NCBI GenBank assembly: GCA_013397935.1
Contig: VZRN01003459.1
Span: 1,064,299-1,128,298 of the forward strand
Length of the DNA: 64,000 nt
DNA from: Dasyornis broadbenti
Lineage: Eukaryota; Chordata; Aves; Passeriformes; Dasyornithidae
Reading direction: 5' to 3'
Shown here: positions 40,064-50,800 of the stretch, piece after piece
How the letters are laid out: every line of letters starts with the position of its first letter
Numbering within the stretch: position 1 is the first letter of the stretch
Translations under genes and position numbers: made by a program
Notes under the pieces: model-generated
Told to the model about the DNA's origin: nothing
Seen by the model: the letters and a program-made list of their open reading frames with translations, nothing else
Database searches by the model: none

Positions 40064-41279
40064 ACCAACCCCCCTAAATCCAATAAATCTAAACTTCAAA
40101 ACTTTAAAGCATCACCCTATTTTTAATTTTGTTATGAAAACCATTTGGTATGTTCTAAGCGTCTAAAACATTAGTGGGAATATTTTTCTATCCTATTTTT
40201 AATACAGTGTCAAGTAAAATATTAATTCCTCTTCATCTCATAAACACCATGCCATTAGTGGTCCTTCATTAACAAGACAGTGAAATCCAGACCTATGCTT
40301 GATTAAACTGATGTCTTCCTACTTTCTGTATAAAGTTGTCTTAAACATTTTCTCATTCCTTAAGAAACAACAAATCTTTTCAAGGTCATTATTCATCTAC
40401 AAAATCTTTCCAAGCACTGTTATTAAATTCCTTTTGATACTTGCTCAGAACAACTCAGAGAGTGATTTTGCATTGCCCCAATCTCTTTTTCAATGACCTT
40501 TGTGATTAAAGAACAAATACTTTGAAGCAGCCTTTGAATTAGTCTTCCTATGGGCAAATTAAATCTAACATTACTTTTCTTTCTACAGATGAACATATAG
40601 ATTTTATATCATTGGAACAACTCTCTATAATAGAGTTGAAGTTTCTTCTTCTTGTGTTTTACAGGACATCTTTTTCAACTACTTTATTATTTAGCTTTTA
40701 TGAAATAATATTTTCCTTTATTTCCAACACTTTAAGTTTCTGCAAGGGCTACTTAGGACCAGGACTTAATATGATGCAATGGTTAGGGTCCACTTAACAA
40801 CAAAGCTAAATTTCCTGTTAGTCATAACTTCATAACTTTTGTACTATAGTCCTGCCTTTACATTACGGCAGTAATACCAGCAAGTTAATTACACTTGAAA
40901 TTCTGAGGGTTTTATGTGCAAAAATAATTTGTACATGTAAATTCCTAAGGTAAAGGCATTGACATAGGTATGCCTCTAATTTCGAAAGAAATTTTACTAA
41001 TCTGAACTCTTGTTTTACCAACTACCCCAGGAATGAAATCAGCCAAGTAAGAGACACCACATAGCACATATACAAATGTCACTTGAAGATATAGTAAAAA
41101 TATTAATAAAAAATGATGCTTTAAGTGGCAAAATAATTGGTAGCAGAGAGCAGTGGAGGCCAAAAAGACCCGTCTTAACTTTTATCTCATTTATTTTGCT
41201 CATTGATGAACTTGAAGCATTAAGAAATAGAATGTGAGTGATATTTACATATTATAAGGTTTAACCTGGTAAAAAAAAA

Positions 41280-41830
41280 GAACACCAAAGCTAGACAAGA
41301 AAAGAGGAAAGTTAGAAATTTGGTCAGAAAATAAGAAAATTTCATCTAATTTGGAGAAGATGCAGGCTACTCTAGGGGAAGAATAACCTGAAACAAATAT
41401 AATTATCATAAGATGGATTCAGCCAAAATCCCTAAGGATGACACCAGGCAGCAAATTATAAGGAATGTTGCAAAGGAGCACGGCAACAAAAAAATGCCAG
41501 TGGAATTTTAGTCTGTACATGCAGAGGAACAATGCTGTGGCCTGGGGAGAAGATTGCTGTAGCCTGTGCAGCATGAAAGAGACCACACCACAGATCCTGC
41601 TTATGGGAACAAGCACCTCTGTGCCAGGGAATTTCAGCGTGCTGGAGGGAGTTCAGAGAAAGCAATAGAAATAAACATGTGATTGTAGGGATTATTTTTA
41701 TGAGGAAAGCTCGAATGAAATACCTTGATTTGGCTAAATAGTTACTAGGAAGGAATATGATTAGATTCTTCAAAGATTTCAGGACTGTTACCATCAAGGA
41801 AGAAGATAAATAGAATGTAGAGGCTCTACA
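41280..41830 (+). mobile_element. Probable ancient, highly diverged CR1 fragment
   Basis: Several short blocks in the right order resemble the C-terminal CR1 coding region: CAACAAAAAAATGCCAGTGG followed by ATTTTAGTCTGTACATGCAG, then GAGACCACACCACAGATCCT, then CTGGAGGGAGTTCAGAGAAA (translation LEGVQRK). No tail repeat is left. Recognition is by pattern only and the edges are rough. Confidence 0.5.
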
Positions 41831-44298
41831 TCTACTTTCAAAATATTCATATGCTTGAAAACAACTTCTGTATTGTCTTCCAGATGAACTCTTTCTTCTT
41901 ATGTCAAATCTCTCTCAAAAATGAATATGCCAGTATAGAGATCAAACTGAAAAGAAAAAAGTTGTTTTATGTCAAATTTTAAAAAATTATTGAGCTTAAA
42001 ATCTTGTTTTAATTTTACTTCCTTTTTGTCTTGGTTTACAGAAAACATTAGGACAAAGGTTAGCTCTTTCACAGGAGATGAGCCCTTCAAATTCTCCTGA
42101 TGATGTGGTCCCATTTTTCACAAAAACCATAAAATCTTATTGACTGAATAGAAACAGGACCGAAACTCAGATGTATCAGTGCCTAGGCAATTCACTTAAA
42201 CTATAAACCATGTGATTCAATGGGGAAGTATCTAGAGTCAAAGGAATTTAGGGCTGGAATGTACCTGAATCAGGATTTTTACATTTTAATGGTAGGCTGA
42301 ATAATAGGCTTCTAGAAGTAAAAGGACTTCCTGCTTATTCATTTAGAAGATGGGGTTTTGGTCCCCTTTCTAAGGCTGGAATGGAAACCTGAAATAGTAT
42401 GTTCACAAAAAGTCAAAAAGAACTTTCTTGCTACCTCAAAAATAATTCTCCTTTCAGCTCAACCTAAACCACTAACTGAATAAGGTCTGGATGTATAAAT
42501 AGTTTTAATGTGGTAAAGTTGGCATTTTTCAGCCAAGACAGCTATTAAAAGAAACATGAAACAAAAATAGTTCTCTACCTTAGAACTCATTTAGGCTGTA
42601 AATATTTCCTGTGCAGACCTGTTTATCCAACTGATATCCACAGCTTAACTGATGCTTATAAAGTCCAAGTCAATTTTGAATTTGATGGAGTTAAATAATT
42701 AATGCAACTGTTCAGTCATGTGCACATTTAATTGATTAATAAGAAGTTAATGGGCGTTCTGAACTTAGCTTCACCACTGAGGACTTAGAGCTGGTAAAAT
42801 TAGTCTTTCTTAGTGGAAAGATCTTCGATCTGTTTATGAGTCAAGCAAATAGCCAGAATTAAATCAATAGCCAGAGTAATATTGGTAGGACTCTTAATGA
42901 ACACAACTGAGCCAAAATCTTCAAGCTTACTGAGAAGAGCAAGCATTTTGGCCTGCTTTCTTACATTCAAAGACTTCCTGATGTATACCTCGTTTGGGCA
43001 TTTACTACACATTTCCAGACAAAATATAAGACACAAACACAATTTAAGATGTTAATAGCTTTCTGCTAAAATGTTGTCAATACTATCTGCCAAGTAGAAG
43101 CATAAATGTGATAAACATGTAGTTCCATGGTGCTGCCTAGTGCTTTGGGATGCTGGACCACTTCCTTGTTTACCTAAATATGGATGTATTTGCTGAGTTT
43201 CAGGCAATACATTTTTAAGCTGTTGACTTTAATTTCAGCACAACTTATTCAAGTCAAGCTATCAAACTCTCACGGCATTCAAAAGTAGTTATTGTTAAAA
43301 GTATTTAAACTGTATTATAATGTTGAAAAGAACATCAATATTCATCTATTTCTGTTGACAGAGGAAGTCAATCAACCGTACAGAAGATTCACACTGAAAA
43401 ATAATTGACTGTAGCTGCATGCTCTTTTGAAAGCACCAGGCTACATCTGTAGGGAAAACATAAATATGAGCTTCACACACAGAAATATCTCCAAAAAGCA
43501 ACACAAAAATTTCAAGAACACTTTTATGCCAGATGTTTTGACAGAGTTTGATAGTTCTGTTTTCCTTTTAGGGCAAGAAAATTGTGTTTTGTCTGTGTAC
43601 ATTGATACTGTTCATGACTCAGTTGAACACTTCTGTGAGATGTTGGCCCAAAATATTTGTGTTCTTCCACAACAATCTGGAAGCTTTTCCCATGTAAACA
43701 GCATGGAATCCCCTGCAGCTATTTTACTACATAGCTTTACAGATTGAAGTGAGTATAAATTGATGGTTTTGTCCTACTGCAATTACAGACATTCCAGCTC
43801 TTGTCAGACTAGATCAGGCCCTTCTAAACATTTAGACAATTCTGAAAGAATTTATGCCACCCGTATTTTTTGCCACAAAGATATTATCATATTTTGACGC
43901 AAATAACTGTCCCCATACGGCTTCTCCCTCTCAGTGAAAGCAACAATTAGATTAGATAATAGTTCCAAGAGTTTTTTCCATTGCCTAAACAGAAAAAAGC
44001 TTTGCAAGTTCAAACACTTGCATGTGTTTGTATGCTTATACCCTGAGGATGCAATATACTGTAATCATTCTTTTTTCAACAGCCATTGATTCCTTCTGCA
44101 CTGGTCAATACTTATTTAATTCCACAGCCTATTATACAGATTTCTTGGGTTTTGCATTCTATTTGGTATAATCCATTAAATGTGATCCAGCCAACCATTT
44201 GTCTGAATGTCCTTGAGCTTCAGAGTGAATCAAATGATCATTTCCTAAACAATAATGCATTTCCAATGAAAAAAATAGGTGAGTATTCTGGTAAGCAT
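41831..44298. other. Non-coding, no gene supported
   Basis: Unique sequence up to the solo LTR. The 106-codon frame at 43427-43747 is unrecognised and lacks support. Confidence 0.6.
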
Positions 44299-44734
44299 TG
44301 TCAGGAAATTAATCCACAAACACCAGAGGTTTATGTCCAAAAAGGTGACAGAGGAGTCCTGTAACTTTATTCATGAATAAAGGGAGAGGTCATGGGCACT
44401 TCCCATGGGGTCTCTCAAACTGATAGAGGACGCAGCCTCTTTTTATCCTAATTTCCCAGCCGCAAGTTCCCTCTCTCTTTCCCCATTGGCTGAGGTGCTT
44501 GGGAGGCACAGACTTCCCAGAACACCTAATGCAGACCCCCTTCTAACATACATCCATCTTTTCTCCTTTTTCTTGTGTCTCTGGTCTTGTAGTTTATTAA
44601 CACAGTCTTGGGCAAGTCAATCAGTGGAATTCCTATGGAAGTCCTTCCCATTGTTTCTTCTGTCTCTCAGTATCAGTCATATCTTACCAGCAGACTCACA
44701 GTTTGTTTGTAAAGACCCCCCCTTATTTCTTTCA
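44299..44734 (-). mobile_element. Solo LTR of the same retroviral family, opposite orientation
   Basis: Read on the minus strand, this segment is the same LTR as 47466-47925: it begins with a TGAAAG-type start, carries the CCAAT box and TATA-like element, and ends CCTGACA. A perfect 4-bp target duplication GCAT flanks it (44295-44298 and 44735-44738). No internal retroviral sequence is attached, so this is a solo LTR formed by recombination between the two LTRs of a former provirus. Its AATAAA is at 44366-44371 (TTTATT on plus). It differs from the proviral LTRs at several positions in the R/U5-like segment, so it is a separate insertion and not a duplicate. Confidence 0.92.
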
Positions 44735-47465
44735 GCATGAACCACTTTTATAATTAAAATGTGAATTATATTAAAGAAAGAAGGAATAAATACCTTCTGG
44801 ATTTATGCAGTTTATGGTCTTACACTCGAGTTTGATTCCCCCTACCAGGTCTAGGCTATTTAGAGGTCACAGTACACACATCTAAGGAGAAGATAGTATA
44901 ACAGATAGAAAATAGTAAATTACACTTGTCATACTGTGTGGCACTAATAGTTTGTATACTGTGTGCCCTTTATTGTCTCACAAGTCATTCTGGAAATATT
45001 TCTGGGACAATTTGGGTAAATAAACCTGAACAAATGTGCAGTCTTTGACAGAAAGAGAGTTAGTCTTCAATCATTTTTAAAGGATTCTGTTCATTCATTG
45101 TCATATTTTCATTTTAAATGCAAGCTATTTCTATACATTTCTGCTTCCTCATCCCTAGAACTACAAAGTCTATGTATTTTCTGCTTATGGGGTCTGTGAG
45201 AAAGCATGAAGATAGTAAGGAGACATTTAACTTCTACTCATTTTAAGAGAAAAAAAAGAATCTCTTTTAGTTAATCCATAACCACCTCCAGAAACATTAT
45301 ATGAAAAGGCCAATAACATGTCTGAACTTCTTGATCAGAAGACACATATTGTATTTCACAGTGATACTGTGTACACTTACATATCCCCGATAAGAAGGTT
45401 ATTTTCTGGTGCATTTACCTCCCTTTTTCTGTGATAGTTTATCTATTGTGTCCTTTGGAGACAATAAAAAAGAAGAAGCTTTTGCTGCTTGTTCTTTATC
45501 AACAGGCAACAGTGTTACTCCATAATAAGCATCAGCAAAAAGAAAACTCAACCTTTGCCTTCAGTCTGAGTTTAGTCTCTACCAGTTGACAACTCATGGA
45601 GAGAGGATATCAGTAAAAATACTGTAGGGACCTAGGAAGTGTATTCATACAGAACAGACAGGGAATTACAAATAGATTTACCCTTCATTCTCCTGATCTC
45701 ACTCTTCTGTGTTTGAATACGGTATTTATTGTCTTTGGGGAGAACACTACAGTGTGTTAACACACAGCTCTCAGGAGTACATGCTAGCAGAGTGCAGGAT
45801 TGATCTTCAGGGAAAGAACTGAGAAGTTCTGTCTTTACTCGGTAAGATCAAACATCTCCCCTAATTCTTAACAAAAAGAGGAAAAAGAAAGCCATTTGTA
45901 GGGCGGTTGCTTTTAATCCTCCCTCTCCGCCCGCCCCCCCCGCCCCTCTCCCCCCCAGCATAATTTGAAGATATCTGTCAAGTTGACAAAGATTTCAGAC
46001 ATTTTAAACATCTTAAGCAGGTTTCATGACATACAGTAATACTGATTGAACTATGACTGAATGATTAATACTTTCCTAGTCCTGTCACAATGTATATTTT
46101 CCCTTCTTTTTGAAAAACTGGCTGAAATGTTGGCCAAGATTACAACACACCTTAAAACAAGCACTGACATTTAAAAATAAGAAAATGAACTCATATTCTG
46201 TCTAATAAGCCCCCTACATTTAGACTGAACCCTGATACGGGTCACAACTTCAATTACACCATTATCAGAGAATATTGCTGCATGATGATCTCTGTAAAGA
46301 TTAAGAAGGAAACAACCGACACTTGGATTGTCTTCCAGTAGTGTGGTGATAACAGAGGCATTTTAGAGGCAGTGAAAACAATGAACTGTGGATACTAAGT
46401 GAAGTCCTTTTGGCAGACTTTCATTTGGAGAGATTCAGTGTCTGCACAGTTGTCTCTGTGGAGGCTGAAAGGATAACCAGAAGGAATTAGCTCCTGATTC
46501 AGCCGGGCATTTAAGGACATGAATAGTCCCATTGAAATCAATGAGATTACTCACTCACTTGAAGTTAACCACATGCTTAAGTATCTTTCTGAAATGAATG
46601 CCTAATGAATGCCTACAGTTGCAGAACAGTTGTAGGAAACTGGTTTGCCAGAGACTAGCTACTAATCAGCTTTGTAATGTTTGTTTGGAAAGTCTGACAG
46701 AACTTTCCCATGAAAAGGTACATTTTTCTACCCCACTGCACTGCCAGGATAGCTAGGGGCAAGTAGGTAAAACAGATAAAATCATCCTTTGCCTTGTTCT
46801 TTAAGAAGATTATGCTAGGGCATAGAGTACGCCCTTCCCACTTTGCCTAGTGTGTCAAGAAAGCCAATTGTTTTCCGGACTAGATTTTCTCATATTTGTG
46901 TCTTAATGAGTGACCTTATTACTGTAGCAAATGCTCCTCCTAGGAAGCACTTCTAAAATGAAATTAAAGTGCTGATTGATTTACAAGATTTGCAAAATAT
47001 TACTCATGTGTTGTTTTCTTTCAAAAGAGCAAGAATACCCCAGCAACATTGTTCTGAAAGTTTGAAAGGACATCTCCTATCACTGTGGAAAATGTGTGTT
47101 CTCTTTGAAAAGAAATTGAAACTAAAGGAAAGGATTATTAGTCTTATCTAAATTAAATTTGTTTAATGAAAGGGAGAAACCACTGTCCATGCTTGAACAT
47201 CATGAAAATTAGAAACTCAAAAAATAAGATGAGTCATTCATTTAAAATAATTTTAAACAATCTAAAAATGTAAACAGTAACTACTTAGGATTACTAAACA
47301 ATGAACCTATACACAGAACAAAAATCTTCCTTATTTCCAAAATGAGGTTAACTGTCCAAGAATTCTACCCATAAAACATAAAATACATTGGAAAAATATG
47401 CAGATATATATTGTAAAAATTATTGTTCTTACAAGCTGTATTTGCAGATGAGATGACTATAGCAG
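44735..47465. other. Spacer between the solo LTR and the provirus, non-coding
   Basis: Unique sequence with the C-run at 45.93 kb. No retroviral internal sequence is present, which supports the two insertions being independent. Confidence 0.65.
45919..45957 (-). repeat. C-run, potential G-quadruplex on minus strand
   Basis: A 39-bp stretch almost purely C with T and G breaks; the minus strand carries at least four G runs of three or more. No gene nearby. Confidence 0.75.
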
Positions 47466-47925
47466 TGAAAGGAATGAGAAGGGAGTGTCTTTACAAACAA
47501 ACTGTGAGTCTGCTGGTAAGATAAGACCAATACTGAATGAAAAAATGGGAAGATTTCCATAGGAATTCTCCTGATTGACTTACCCAAGACTGTGTCACAA
47601 GAACAGGGACATAAGAAAAAGAAGAAAGGGATGATTTGTATTAAGAAAGTCTGCATTGGTGTGGGGGGGGAAATGTATATTACGGGGGTCTGCATTAGGC
47701 ATTCCGGGAAGTCTGTACCTCTCGAGTACCTCAGCCAATAGGGAAAGAGAGAGGGAATTTGCAGCCATGAAAATAGGAAAAAAAGAGGCTCTGTCCTCTA
47801 TCAGTTTGAGAGACCCCATGGGAAATGCCCATGACTTCTCCCTTTACTCATGAATAAAGTTACAGGACTCCTCTGTCTCCTTTTTGGACATAAACCTCTG
47901 GTGTTTGTGGATTAATTTCCTGGCA
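47466..47925 (+). repeat. 5' LTR of the endogenous retrovirus (460 bp)
   Basis: It starts TGAAAGGAATG and ends CCTGGCA, and aligns along its length with 53496-53942. It has a CCAAT box at 47735-47739 and an AATAAA signal at 47853-47858. The TATA-like element seen in the 3' copy (GGATAAAAAG) is degraded here to GGAAAAAAAG. Most differences from the 3' LTR lie in the U3 half; the segment 47804-47905 is identical to the 3' copy. Confidence 0.93.
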
Positions 47926-47927
47926 AA

Positions 47928-47945
47928 TGGGCACTTATCCAGGAT
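47928..47945 (+). other. Retroviral primer-binding site, possibly tRNA-Pro type
   Basis: TGGGCACTTATCCAGGAT starts two bases after the 5' LTR, the expected position and TGG start for a primer-binding site. Of the tRNA ends I can recall, proline fits best (about 13 of 18 positions), and proline is common in gammaretroviruses. The mismatches make the exact tRNA uncertain. Confidence 0.6.
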
Positions 47946-48430
47946 CCTTCCACCATCTGGGGCGGCCTGCAACGAGCGGAGCTGAAGGTGGGCCTCACCT
48001 AGTTTAGGTGATCAGCTCCCCTGGGTGGTGGCCGGCACTGGGCAATTGATTGGGTTCCTGAGACTGTCCAGGAGACAGACAAGTGGCGGACCAAAGGGGT
48101 CTGTGAAGAGTGCACAGGGAAGGACGACTGAAAATGTCACCAGTGAGTACAATGGGAACTTTGGAGAGTAAACCTGGGAGGGCACCCATGGAGGGTAGCA
48201 CAGGTAAACCCGAGACGGCACCCATGGGTGGTTGCAAAGGTAAAACTGGGAAGGGGCCCCAGCAAAAGGGATGATGATCCCATAGTACCCCAGAGAGTCC
48301 TTGGGGGAAGGAAAACCTGACAGGGCACACATGGAGCGTAGCACATGTAAAGCAAAAGGGATGATGATCCCACAATACAAGGACAAGGACGCCCAAAAGG
48401 GGCAGTAAGGGAAAGTCGAGAAAGAGTCCC
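47946..48430 (+). other. Retroviral leader with internal direct repeats
   Basis: This is untranslated leader and the position where gag should start. From about 48166 to 48400 an imperfect unit of roughly 35-40 bp recurs three to four times (TAAACCTGGGAGGGCACCC, TAAACCCGAGACGGCACCC, AAAACCTGACAGGGCACAC). A second motif, GCAAAAGGGATGATGATCCC, occurs twice, near 48261 and 48350. A short open frame starts at the ATG in 48153-48155 (MGTLESKPG...) and ends after about 40 codons in this repeat area. Its MG start would suit a myristoylated Gag, but nothing Gag-like follows. Confidence 0.6.
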
Positions 48431-48984
48431 CACAGTCCATGCAGGGGGGCAATACAGGGAGTCAATAAGCGGTCTTGGCAACAGGAGACTGCAGAGAAAT
48501 ACAGTTAAGGCAAGGAGTGTTAGGACTGAGCGCAGAGGTGCAGGACCAGGATCACGGGCTAGGGGCCTGTGGGGAGGTGCAGGGCCGGGCCAGGGCTGTG
48601 GTACAGCTGCGGGCTCAGCACCCAGTAGTTCCTGACCCCACCACCCCCCAGGGCAGGGGCAGCAGTGTCCCCCCGGCCTCCATGAGGCCGTGCAACACTG
48701 CAGCCACCTGCGGTGCTGCTGGCCATGCCCACTGAGAGTGCCGGAGGGGGGCTGCATTTGGACACTGCAGAATGCAGGTTGTACGTGAAAGGATGAGGAT
48801 TTTCTTTTAAGGATTTTGTGTGGGTCATTGGAAAAACAAATGATTTGGAAATGAGTGAGAATGAGCACCCACAGCAATAGTGGGGGTGGAGGCTAAAGGA
48901 AGGGCAGAATAAACCCCTGGATGAACTGGTTAGAAAGACACAGCAAGTGCATGTAAGAAGGGATGAGGAAAAGGCAAAAGCAAA
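48431..48984 (+). pseudogene. Remnant of retroviral gag region, not recognisable as protein
   Basis: This GC-rich segment lies between the leader and protease, where gag belongs. An 86-codon open frame is present at 48475-48735, but I see no matrix start, no major homology region and no CCHC zinc knuckle. On the minus strand a longer open frame exists because of base composition. Position alone supports calling it gag-derived. It is far shorter than a full gag (about 1.5 kb), so most of gag was deleted or decayed. Confidence 0.4.
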
Positions 48985-49468
48985 GATGAACTTTTAAGGT
49001 GGGCCTGGATCAAGAGGAGATGTGTTTCCTGATAGACACAGGGGACTCTTGGTCTGCTTTGAATTTTATCCCTAAAGTGGGAGAGTTGTCAACAAGATCT
49101 TTTTAATTATTCAAAGGGTGAGTGGAAAAAAATGAGCATGTGCCTTATTCAACCACTGTTGGTAGATGTGTGGGATAGGTTTGAAATGCGTGATTTTCTG
49201 TTTGTTTAGTGATTGTAATTTACTGGGAAGAGACTTGATGGCTAAAGAGGGAATGCAAATTAGTATTGTGAAGAATGATACAGGAGCAAACACTATCGTA
49301 TCTTTGTGTAAAATGTCTAAGAAGGCTTATACTGAAATAAACCCAAGAGTGTGGGCAGCTCCAGGGAAATATGGACAATTTGATATGGAGCTTCTTCAAA
49401 TTACTTTAAAGCAACCAGGATGGTGTACACAAGGATTTGGAGTTTGGCTTTCTTGGTGCAAAAGCTAA
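48985..49468 (+). pseudogene. Retroviral protease and start of reverse transcriptase, degraded
   Basis: The aspartic protease active site is visible as LIDTGDS, with the DTG codons at 49035-49043. Stop codons follow, and the frame then changes. After 49215 the protease C-terminal block NLLGRDLM is readable, followed by the linker into reverse transcriptase (INPRVWAAPGK, then DMELLQITLKQPG), ending at a stop at 49468. These blocks are characteristic of the gammaretroviral pro-pol junction. The active-site triad is kept, but stops between the two halves mean no functional enzyme. Confidence 0.82.
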
Positions 49469-49960
49469 AACAAAGTGTTTGTTGTAAGGATTAGGGCTCC
49501 TTTGTAGGAACCCTCAGAAACTTGATTTGGTATAAAGGACATACCAAGTTTTGTAATTGAGTGAGTGAGTTACCATTTTTGCATGGTTTGTTAGGAAAAG
49601 CCAGAATTGGTGGGTTAAAATCCTGAGGCCAGTTCTGTAAAGTAGCAAGCTGCTTTTGAGGGAAGTGTGGTTCCCCCGTGCTCTGGGAGTGGCAGAAGGC
49701 AGGTTTGAGTCCTGCAAAGTGGTTTTGCCCTGTAGTGTTGCAAGGCGTTTAAAACAAGGTTTTCTTGTAAATGCAGGTTCAAGTTCTACAAAGTGTTTTT
49801 GAGCAGGGTTTTTGCAAGCTGGCTTTAGGGGAACTATGGTTCCTCCATACTCGGGAAAGAGCAGGTTCCAATACCGGCATCGGATTTTGCAAGTGGCTTT
49901 GGGGAAAAGCGTTGTTCCCCATGCTTTGGGGAATTTGGCAGCTGCTTTTGGGGAACCCAG
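49469..49960 (+). repeat. Short hairpin-forming repeats in place of the reverse-transcriptase core
   Basis: About 490 bp here replace the fingers and palm of reverse transcriptase, which would normally need about 1.2 kb. A motif close to TGCAAGTGGCTTTGGGGAA recurs about six times (near 49645, 49712, 49787, 49812, 49887 and 49936). Three copies are followed by a complementary TTCCC-type arm and could form hairpins (49661-49677, 49829-49847, 49901-49920). Three segments resemble a tRNA T-arm (49699-49715, 49774-49790, 49861-49878). No RT motif was seen. Origin unknown: it could be an internally expanded pol fragment or an unrelated insert. Confidence 0.55.
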
Positions 49961-50800
49961 CAGCTGGTTGCTTATTTTTCTAAGTTGCTAGATCCAGTGA
50001 CTAAAGGCTGGCCACACTGTCTCTGCAGAGTTGTGCAGCCACAGCACTGATGGTAACTGGGCCCCAAGGGCAGACAATAGAAGGATATCTGATTGTAAAG
50101 TTTCACACCAAGTTGGAGCTTTGTTAACTGAAACAGCCTCTAAGTGGATGACCAGTGCTCAGTTATTACAGTGTGAATCTCATTTGGCAGAACAAGAGGA
50201 GGATTTAGGAGGAGGATTTAGAATTGAGAAACGAGGCGGGGATTTGACCCAGCCTCTTCTTTGGGCGACCCTGGAGAAGGGAGCTGAGGAGAAACGCATG
50301 ACTGCATTCAGGGGACAGATCTCCAGACCTAGGCTAGAGAAGATTTGCAGGGCACTGCCTGGCCTGGGTGAGAGAATGTGTTAGTGAGTCTTCAAGGGTA
50401 GTAGAAAGGAAACAGCTTGCAAGATACACTATCATTAATGGAAGAGAATTGAAACAAGGGGAGAGGTTGCCCATGGTCAGCTCAGACAGCAGAGCTGTGT
50501 GTGCTCATGAGAGCCTGCGGATTAAATCAGGACAAGATAATGAATATTTTTACTAATTCTAAATATGCATATAGGGGGATACATGCATTTGGGAAATTAT
50601 GGAAAGAAAGAGGTTCTATTAACCTGCAGAGAAAAATGTTAGTTCATGAGAGCTTAATTTCTTGCTTATAGGAGGTGATGAATTTACCAAAAGGTGTGGC
50701 AATAATACACTTTAGGGGACACCAGGCAGGGGGCTCAGAAGAAGCAATAGGTAATCAACTGGCTGATGAAGAACCTGAGAAGCTGCACTACTGGCAGAAG
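49961..50800 (+). pseudogene. Retroviral pol connection domain and RNase H, degraded
   Basis: The connection domain is recognisable from about 49965 as VAYFSKLLDPVTKGWP, followed after a frame change by AATAL and later WMTSAQLL, in the order found in gammaretroviral pol. RNase H follows from about 50377 in two frames: a first part (RYTIINGRE, LPMVSS), then TNSKYAYRGIHAFGKLW and IIHFRGHQAG, ending near the QLAD block. The aspartate expected before the SKYA block is asparagine (codon 50555-50557), and the acidic residue expected in the middle helix is not seen. Frameshifts and stops make it inactive. Confidence 0.82.

Larger units (their letters stand above)
28994..41279. other. Non-coding, no gene supported
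   Basis: Twelve kilobases of AT-rich sequence with simple repeats only (G-run at 29.55 kb, poly-T at 30.05 and 35.84 kb, TA-rich 32.0 kb, purine tract 34.8 kb, hairpin 37.05 kb, T/G tract 39.95 kb). Open frames are all below 100 codons and unrecognised. Confidence 0.6.

Noticed and set aside
48137..48877. A 246-codon open frame on the minus strand and two overlapping ones at 48004-48465
   Set aside because: It lies antisense to the retroviral leader/gag region, is GC-biased, has overlapping long frames in other phases and reads the direct repeats as peptide repeats. No recognised protein.
49699..49715. A genuine tRNA gene at the T-arm-like sequence
   Set aside because: The T-arm pairs well, but no matching acceptor stem, D-arm or standard anticodon loop could be found around it.
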